This document shows, one piece after another, positions 48,401 through 57,400 of a stretch of DNA of 64,000 bases. Every line of letters starts with the position of its first letter. Within the stretch, counting starts at the first letter, position 1. The DNA is from Andrena cerasifolii (taxonomy: Eukaryota > Arthropoda > Insecta > Hymenoptera > Andrenidae), in NCBI RefSeq assembly GCF_050908995.1, contig NC_135121.1, forward strand, positions 3,100,001 to 3,164,000, in the 5' to 3' direction. The position numbers were made by a program, and so were the translations under genes. The notes below the pieces were generated by a model that was not told where the DNA came from, did no database searches, and worked only from the letters and a program-made list of their open reading frames with translations.

Positions 48401-51400
48401 GAACATTCGAACACATAAAAAGTACTTGATTACGCGTTGCGAAACTCTTCGCGTCCGTCTCGTCCCACAACATGAATTCGACGTTGAGAACTGGCGTCCC
48501 TGACGTCTTTCGTGATGGCGTCCGTAACGCGCGAAATCACCGTTCGACGGGCATTCTGAAAGAATCGGCCTGGATCGGCAGACCCCACGTTGATTACCGC
48601 CCCGGTAAACAACCGTTTCTCGAACGCGGTTTCAAGTTCCTCCCACACGACCTTGGGTGCCGTCGCTCGAGCCGCGAATCCGCACCCTTTGCGCGATAAC
48701 CGTCCACGCACTATCGTACGCAATGATTTTGTCCGCGCGAGCAGCGATACCATCCGCTGTTTCGTCCACACCGGCACACGTTTGCCTTGCTGATACTCGA
48801 CGATAAGACGTATTGTCTGATCACATCTGTCCATCCAGTCGCGGGATTCCGTAGTGGTTTTCAAAGGTCCGGACATCCGAGACAACGCCACGAACGCGTT
48901 CTTGAACACCTTCATATTTTCTTCGCGAAATAAACTTATTCGTGTCACGTTGATGTTGTTCCCGATCTTTACTTAACGATAATTCGCGGATCGATATGTG
49001 TTCTGTCACACGCTGTTCTCGATATTGACTTAGCAACGACTCGGACCACTGTCTTATGTAGTCGCACGTATACCCTTACCGTGGCATAAAGTATACTGTA
49101 TTACTCACACTTATAGCTATATATTTTTCGATAGATTTTTGCGCGAGGGCTATGCAGGTTTAGACTTGAATCTTCTACGCATAATAAAAATGCCTGCGTT
49201 TTGTTTGGAGACGGACAGGGAAAGGGATAGATGCATATCGTACCTCTCTCTGGCACTCATTGTTCGAACGTCGCGAATTGTACGCGGGTATCGTGCCTGC
49301 TCGGCTGTGACGCGGCTATCGCTGGCGCGATCTGACCTTGGAGCGAAAGAGGGTGGCGGGTTGTTTTGAATTTTGGCGCCTCCGACAACGCGTGATGAGT
49401 CATCGGTGGTATTCCATCCCGCGGGCACGAGTCGCGTTCCCCTACCCCGCATCACCCCCACGCCCCTCGGCGCGGTAGCTCTCGCCACGCTTAACCCCCT
49501 CGCCCTGGGTTGGTCCAGAACGCCCCTATTATGGCTACTCCAGAATTGAGCAACATCGAGTGCTCGTAATTTTTCTTTATCATTGTCTGCCGAAAAACAT
49601 GCCACTGAACGCCACTCATCTTTTACAGCCGCTTCATTAAATTGTTTTGATTCAAATTTCTTTAAAATACAGTCTAAATGGTCCTCCCTCCCGATGTCTA
49701 CTTAGTATCAAGGCTTGTACTAGTTGCATCGCTACGTGTAGACATTGACGTTCCTGCCTTCTGTTGCATATTCGTGATATGCTTCGTAGAGTTGGCGTGA
49801 TTTTTTAATAAATATTTGGCCTCTGTTAAAATTTTGACGCAAACCATACATTTCGCTTGGTGCGGATCCTCAGTTTCTTCAAGCCACAATTGAAATTGTG
49901 GGCCATTCAGCCAAGCTTTGCGGAATGTTTGTTGCTTCTTTACCTTTTTTGCAGAGGAACAGATGAAGCTGCCATCACTGCCTATTCATAAAATACTAAT
50001 TATTATTCATAAACTAATAAAAACAATTTGAATAAAGTAATCATTGAAAAAAGAAATTAAAAAAGAAAGTTAAATTAAAGATATATCTTACTTGAATCAG
50101 TCTCTGCATCTGAGCATATAATAGCTATACGAATTCGAAAGCTTGGCGGCGTGGCGTCGCGTCACTTGGCTTGGCTTGGCTTGACGATGACGCCGTTTCG
50201 GTTCCCATCTTGGCGTTGTTAAGTTGACGCGCGGTGTCATCACCGCCAATCCAAGCTAGCCAAGGCAAGTGAGGCCGCAGCCAACCAGCATCGGCACCGA
50301 AATATCGCCGATCTCAGCTCCCCCCGCAACATCCTGAGTCCGAGGCACGGACTCCGCATCGACCACGCGCCTCCATTCCATCTCTTCATCGGAGGAGACG
50401 ACAATGACGCAATGCTCCTCCCCTTCCCTGTTGTCCAAAGCCCCTCGGTAGGAGAGGCACACACCGCCCCAGGCAGGGAGAGCCCCGTTGAAGAAGGGCA
50501 CCGCGGCGTCGCGCTGAAAGACACACCGTCTCGACCCAGACGTTCCATCATATCGGCCATCTTTTGCTGAAGCTCGAGCAGCCGTTGAACATCCTCCGTT
50601 GATTTTATTTCCACGCTCCAAACGTACGGTGCCCCTCTGATGCGTGGCAATCCGACGGAGCACTCCCGGCTCGCGAACGCAAGGCGCTCCTCGCTTCGCC
50701 CGGGATTCCATCCCTTTCCGCCTCTACTTCCTGCGCCTGGGAGATGCTGACACCTGGCGCCTTCATCTTCTTCTCAAGGTCCTTCGCAAGACCATTCCCG
50801 GAGGTGCTCGCGGCGCGACGGGCCCGCAGAAACGAGGAAGCATCAATAGCCTTCTCGCCCTTGATCGAGCCGTCCTCAGCGCCGCCGTCGGAAGGCTCCT
50901 CGCTGGAAATGGCTGGATTGCCAACCCCGCATGTCCTCTCCTCTTATTCTCCTTCCCTCAGGCCAGCCACCCACGTAACTGTGATCGAGAACTGGTCCTT
51001 GATTGAGGCCGGCGCCTCGCACGAAGCGATCGAACACCGGTCCACGTTTGACAGAATGCGGCCGTCGTCCGTTGGTGTTTGGAGGTCACCGCCCTGTAAA
51101 AAAGTAGACTCCATAAGTGAACCCAGGAGTAGTCGCTTCAGAAGTCATACAACGATAGAGGCGACCTGCGGCTGCAAAGCCATTGTACCCGAACCCCTAA
51201 TGACATAGGTTACGAACTGAGGGCGGCATTCCCCAGCCGGATCTGGGTTAGGTGGAGCATACCTGCACCACCCACGTTCCCCTCCGGGAGGGAACACGTG
51301 CCCTGTCACCACCAATGGGGCTCTGGATTGGGGGTTTGATTACAGAGGCTTTTCCATGCCTCGCGATCCAGCCGGTTAAGGCAAGATCATCGGACCGTGT

Positions 51401-54400
51401 TAGTTTCGCATACTGTCTCGAGAGACAAGACTCCACAAAGAGCGGTCGTCTTTCAACCGCCACGGATTACGATAGTCCCAGAAGCGACGCACTTCCGGGC
51501 TTCCCCACTAAGGCGAGAGGGAGACGCCCAGCCACAGCTTTACTTCCCTGCTGCCGGGAAAGTCCGACCTCTCTTGCGAAATCAATTCGCGAGGACGGAC
51601 AAAAACCCCTACGGACGAATCCGAGAATGCGGGATGAAAAGATGCCATGTCCGCGTCCGCGTCCCTAATGTAGCAAAGTCGCAGGGACCCCGGGAGTACC
51701 AACTTGGAGGTGCGGTACATGGACTTGCCCCGGTCGAGCCTCCAACTTCGTCCAAGTTCTCCGCTCCGAGTCGACTAGGATCCTCCCCGCGCGACCCGAG
51801 GGCCTGGGGGTACCACCAGAGTCGGTACTCGGTTGAGAAAACATGAAACCGATCGAAGTTCCCCATCAGCCATGCGCCGGTAAGCCGACGGCCGATGGAG
51901 CGCCGTTGCAGTGCTTCGTCGATCGTGCAATGATCAGTCGACAACTCCTGTGACCAGCAAAGACCACCTCGCGGGCACGACTGATCTAATTGCGATTTTT
52001 GCTCCCAGGGACAGAGACCTTTTTTTTTTTAACGTGGAGAAATCCCTAACGGATACCCCTAACCCTCGGGGGAGGGTCAGGGGTTATGTGGGGCTTACAC
52101 CCACTAAAACTCCACGGTGGACGTCCTCGGATGCGGAGTAGCGCGCCTGAGGAGGACTTGATGCGGGAGCAAACTAGCGATACGTCCGCTTGCCCCCTCC
52201 TCATGCGCATGATGTTGATGCACACTCCGCACCGATTCCCCGAAAGGACTCGGGGACTTCCCTGGGGAGGGGGGGGCAGAGACCTTTTTTTTTTTTTTTT
52301 TTTTTTGACGTGGAGAAATCCCTAACGGATACCCCGGCCCCCGGGGGAGGGACGGGGTTATGTGGGGCTTGCACCCACTAAAACTCCACGGTGGTCTTCC
52401 TCGGGCGCGGAGTCGCGCGCACGAGGGGAGGGACTTTACGCGGGAGCAAACTAGCGATACATCCGCTTGCCCCCCCCCCCTCAGCGCAAAGGCGAACTCC
52501 GCGCTCAACAACCCCGCGCGATGACGGCGGGGCCTTCCCGAAACTCCGGCGACGCGCGACGGACCACTCGTCCGCGTCGCCACTTCTGGGGGTCGCATGG
52601 TGTTGCGGAGGGGTGAGTGTGCCCCCCGGCACCCTCACCCCGCGACCCCCGCGATCGAACAGTAACCCGGACAGTGGCCGGGCGGGGAGACGGCACCTGG
52701 TCAAATGATCCAAGGGACCGTTCTTCCGCCGCCGCACCCGGGAGAGCCGCAAGCGGACACCCCGGGGCAGGGGCAGAGTGCAATGACGGTCCCGTTGACC
52801 GCCGAACTCACCCTGTCTGTTCGATCGCCTACGACGGGAGCGCGTTGAAAAAGAGCGCTTATAGCGCGGCTCCCGGGGGGGTAGCGGGTGTTCGGCTACC
52901 CCCCGAGGGGGCCCTCAGAAACGAGGACCCCCAGATCTTTACGCCGCCGCCGCACGTCGCGACCTGCCACGACGCGACGCCGACGGCAACCCCGTGGCAC
53001 TGCCACCACCTCCCAAGGTGGCCCCGAAGAGGGGGGCCCCCCAGACCCGGTGATTCGCCGTCGGGGAGCGGGGTGACGCGCTGAACTACGTCACCACCCG
53101 ACCTCCCCCGGCTCCAGGTCATCTTCGCCGACCTCGGCGTCTGGGGGCCGCGAGACGGGACGGGTGACCCGTCATCTCCCGCTCGCGTTCCGCCTCCTCC
53201 TTGGGGGCAGAGACCTAACCCAGACCTTCTCCGGACTACCTCCAGGGGGGGGGGGGGTCGTAGCCACTGATCACGTATCTGAAGTCCGATATTCAAAATT
53301 CAAAATGGCGGATGCAACATGGCGGACCATTTTTTCGAAAATTTTCCAATATTCATGAAAATTTGTATGTAGGGGTTCTTTGGGTCACTCGTTACGAAGC
53401 CGTTGTCAGATTTTCAAAATTTAAAATGGTAGATCCAACACCAACGCAACGGTCGGGCATGTAACGTCCCTTGCAAGGCTCATTGTCGGAAATAAAATGA
53501 AGTAGACGGTAACTTCTTCCTCAGTTTCAAAACTTTTGCTTCGCGGATCCATCATATTGGATGTGTCATTTGAATGTTTAACACTCCGATCTTACAGTCT
53601 TAATTAATTCTTATCGTTTTCTGCTAAACAGTTTTTCATATTTTACGGATTTTGTACTGCATAACGTAATAATTATAGAATTTAATACTGTACAATGGTT
53701 ATTGGTTGGGTTGCGTCAGAATATCTTATTACCTTTAATCTCTTTTTTAAAATAGGTATAAATGCATGGCTCATTTGAATGTTTTTCACACGAAGCACAC
53801 AAGAATAAAAGGTAATAAAAGTACTGTAATAAAAAAATCTTTGTTTGCGAATTTCTTCTTTGCTGAAGTAAAAAGAGTATCGGATGTTAAAATCGCTATG
53901 GTTGGGTCGACTTGTAAACTGTAACGTGTTGCCTCCCTTTTTAACGCGACTCCACGAACGTTACATGCTCCTTTTCCATGAACTTCGTTTTATTTCCGCC
54001 AGTTTGCTTACATGCCCCGCCGTCGCGTTGATATTGCATTCGCCACTTTGAATTTTGAAAATCTGACAGCGAATTCGTAACGACCGATCCAAAGAACCCC
54101 TATATAGGGGAGAGGTGCTATAAAAGAGACAGTTTTATTTATCGTCCATTTAGTAGATCAATAGAAAGCGTGTTTATTTCCCTTAAATAAAAGTATATTA
54201 CAAATTCATCAATTATAATAGAAAATAACAAAATCTTTGATTTTCAAATAAGTGGAAAAATGTTCCATTTACGACTAGGTGGTTTTAAATGGGACATCCT
54301 AAGTCAGGCTTGGGAATTAAGTGAACGCGGCTGCCGATTTTCAGAGGCAACGCATTGGGGCGACATTGTATCAATAGGTTTACACATCGTCCCAGAGGGC

Positions 54401-57400
54401 ACGATTTTCGATGCGTTTTTGTTTTGTCAACACGCCATGCGTGGTTCACGTGGTGCGGACCTGAGGCGCTTCAAGCACCTTGGCCGCTGCGGCGGCCAAG
54501 ACGCGCGGCGGGAGAAAGGAGGCGTTGCTTCTGAAAATCGGCCGCCGCGTTCACTTAATTCCCAAGCCTGTCCTAAGTCATGAAAGGGACACGTTAATAA
54601 AAATAAACTTATTAAGAATTACAATTATAATTGTAAATCTTAATGATACAAAACAATGGAATCTATGAAAAAATTAACTCTTTGTACTATAAATCAGACT
54701 TGGGAATTAAATGCTCTTTTCTTCTCTCCTATCTTCAAACACTGTGACTTATCGTTAATGCTTTAGCAGCCTGTTTTAGTTATAATGTAATATTTTTTAT
54801 AAAATTTATGTCTTACAAACTAAGGTCGAAGCCAGATATATTGGCCGGTGAATTCGTTTTCGCGAACAGCGATCGAGGAGAAATGAACCACCACCACCTG
54901 ACGATTGTGGATTTGTCAGTTTGAGTTGCGAGGCCCTCGCAGGGTACGGTGGGGTAGCGGGAATGCTGCTCGGCTCCGCCTGAACCTAGCCTTTTGGCTG
55001 TTATTTATTCTTAGCGTTATAGTTGTGTGCGTTACGAAGCTATGCGTAGACCAATACGAGATGAAACTATCGAGAAAGAATCAATGTTCTGACCAATAAA
55101 GCTCCTGAATATTTTCGGAGCTAACGCACACCTATTTTGATGTGTATATTTCTACGCTGACAGCTCGGTTTGGTCTACACGCCAGAAGCTTGGCACTATC
55201 CCCTCCACTTCTCGCTCACTCTTGTTCTGCGAAGGCGAAAGCGAGATGGAACGAGAGCGAGTCAGAAAACGTTGAGAAAAGGAGCACCGAGGCAGGCAAA
55301 CGGTGTGGTGGGAGAATACCCCTCACGAAACTCACCAGCCAATATATCTGGCTTCGAGCTTAAGTTCAACATAGGAATACCCACGAGTTGTAAATAGAAG
55401 TACCTATGTAAAAAATCTATAAAACACTTAAATAATAAAATAGTTTAAAATTAAATTCTTGTTGCGGCCGCTCGCAAAGCGCCGCATCGGCCGAATTTGA
55501 ACGCGCTGTGGCTGTGCCATCAACACAGCTGTTGAGCTGTTGCGGCGCGTTTGAAATGTTTGTTGACCGCTAACAGGCTCGCGCCGTACTCGCCCGACGA
55601 CGGTTAGTTCGGAGAACAACACCGCCGTGACGACAACGTCCAACGAATTTTCTGTTCTCGCCTCTTGCGCCCATCGCGTCCTGTAAACCGGCAATCGTAC
55701 TACTCAGTGACCAGTATCGCCCCGCGTCCACGCGCCTTTTGTATAATATTTGTTGCTACTGCGTGTTGTGCATTGTGACGTCCGTTGGTCAGTGTTTGAC
55801 CACCGAGAAATAAAAAGTACGTCCCACCACCTGTAACATATCCAAAAATCAAAGCAATCGGACGCGGATAACTGGAAAACTTGTGAGTATACGAGCGCGT
55901 TGGCCGCAGGATACGCGGCATACTCTCCTTTTCATTCAATCAAAGACACTTCCAAATTGAATTTGAACCTGACAAGTACGTAGCATGATGCAAAAATGTT
56001 CGCTGAAAACATACATACCGCTGCTGAGTCGAATACATCACGGTAAAACGGTTTTTTCAGCCAAAATAGATCCCCGTGTACTGAGTACACGGTGCGCCCG
56101 TTCGCGTGACTTCGGGGGGCGCGCCCGCCGGCAGGTTAATAGTATTATTGAACAGTTGGACAATTTCGCAGATTAGATTCGCCATATTGGATATTTTAAA
56201 AGGCCACCTTTCTTTTGAATGTACACGTGTGTACGAATAATTTAAGCCCTCACTTGTATGTCTAAGTTTCGTCAAATTTTGGACTCGAAGGTGATCCGGT
56301 TGAGTACTTCTTTCCAGAGCCCAAAATAAAGGACCAGTGACATTCTGTGCATATGACACATATTTTGCACATGACTCATGCATCGCATACCTCGCATATC
56401 TGACATTCCAGAACAACGCTCTCTAAGGTCGTGTACGCGTACACTCGGGGTTCTCCCACTTTCGTCCGTGTTGTCAGATACCGCGTGACGCTAATCGCGA
56501 AGATGCTAGCCCGGCTAGCCCGTCATGGCAGAGTTAGGAGCGATGGGGCCGCAGTGATGGAGGGGGAAACATCTACAGGAGCGGTGGTAATGTGTGCGTG
56601 ACTGACGCAGGCGCAGTTCATGCACACATAGCCACCACTCCTGTAGGTGTTTCCCGCTCCATTCATTGCGGCCCCATCACTCCTAACTCTGCGTTATGGT
56701 AGCGTTCGTAGCTTCGCGTGGTCTCCTTGACAACGGAAGGCACGCTGCGCGAAAGAATGATTGTAAGGGGAATAAGGCGCGTGAGGGGCTCCCACGTTGG
56801 AGAGCGCTGTTCCAGAAGAACACATAATTACAAGCGACACAGTGCCCCGAGCTCAGTTTTACACGAGTTTTACTGAACCAGTGGCACAGAACATATATAC
56901 ATATCTTGCACTCACTGCGCATATTGTTAAACTAAGTGTTCTCCTACAAAAAGAATTATCTAATAGACCAACAAAACTGTAAGCAATTAGCACTCTTACT
57001 CTTTTACTGATACTATTTCCGGCGGGCATTGCATCACGAACTCTTATGGTATTTCACATTTTTGTCTATTGCTAACGCTTATTGCATTTCATATTATTAT
57101 ATTTGTTAACGCTTATTACATTTCATGTTATTACTATATTCCTAACACTATTGCAAATAAATAAGGCGCCTCTAATTTTACATAATGCTTCAATTTATTA
57201 TGTAAATACTTCGTTCTAATAGAAATCTCAATTATTACAAGCTAACTGTATTGCAAATCGTCAGTTCGAATCGGTACTTCTTATAGTGTTGACAAGCCTT
57301 ACTTTTGCTTCGTTCTTATATGATCATATGCCTAGAGGTATTTCGCGGTAATGTTAGGTACCACCTCTTATCTCATTGCACGAGCCAAATCATCTTCACG

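Noticed and set aside
50644..53084. Several 100-155-codon plus-strand frames
   Set aside because: Long frames are expected by chance in this GC-rich stretch; the poly(A)-type tails and the TVEF ends place the elements on the minus strand.
54260..54583. 107-codon frame
   Set aside because: It is made of the two TIRs of the MITE at 54305-54570.
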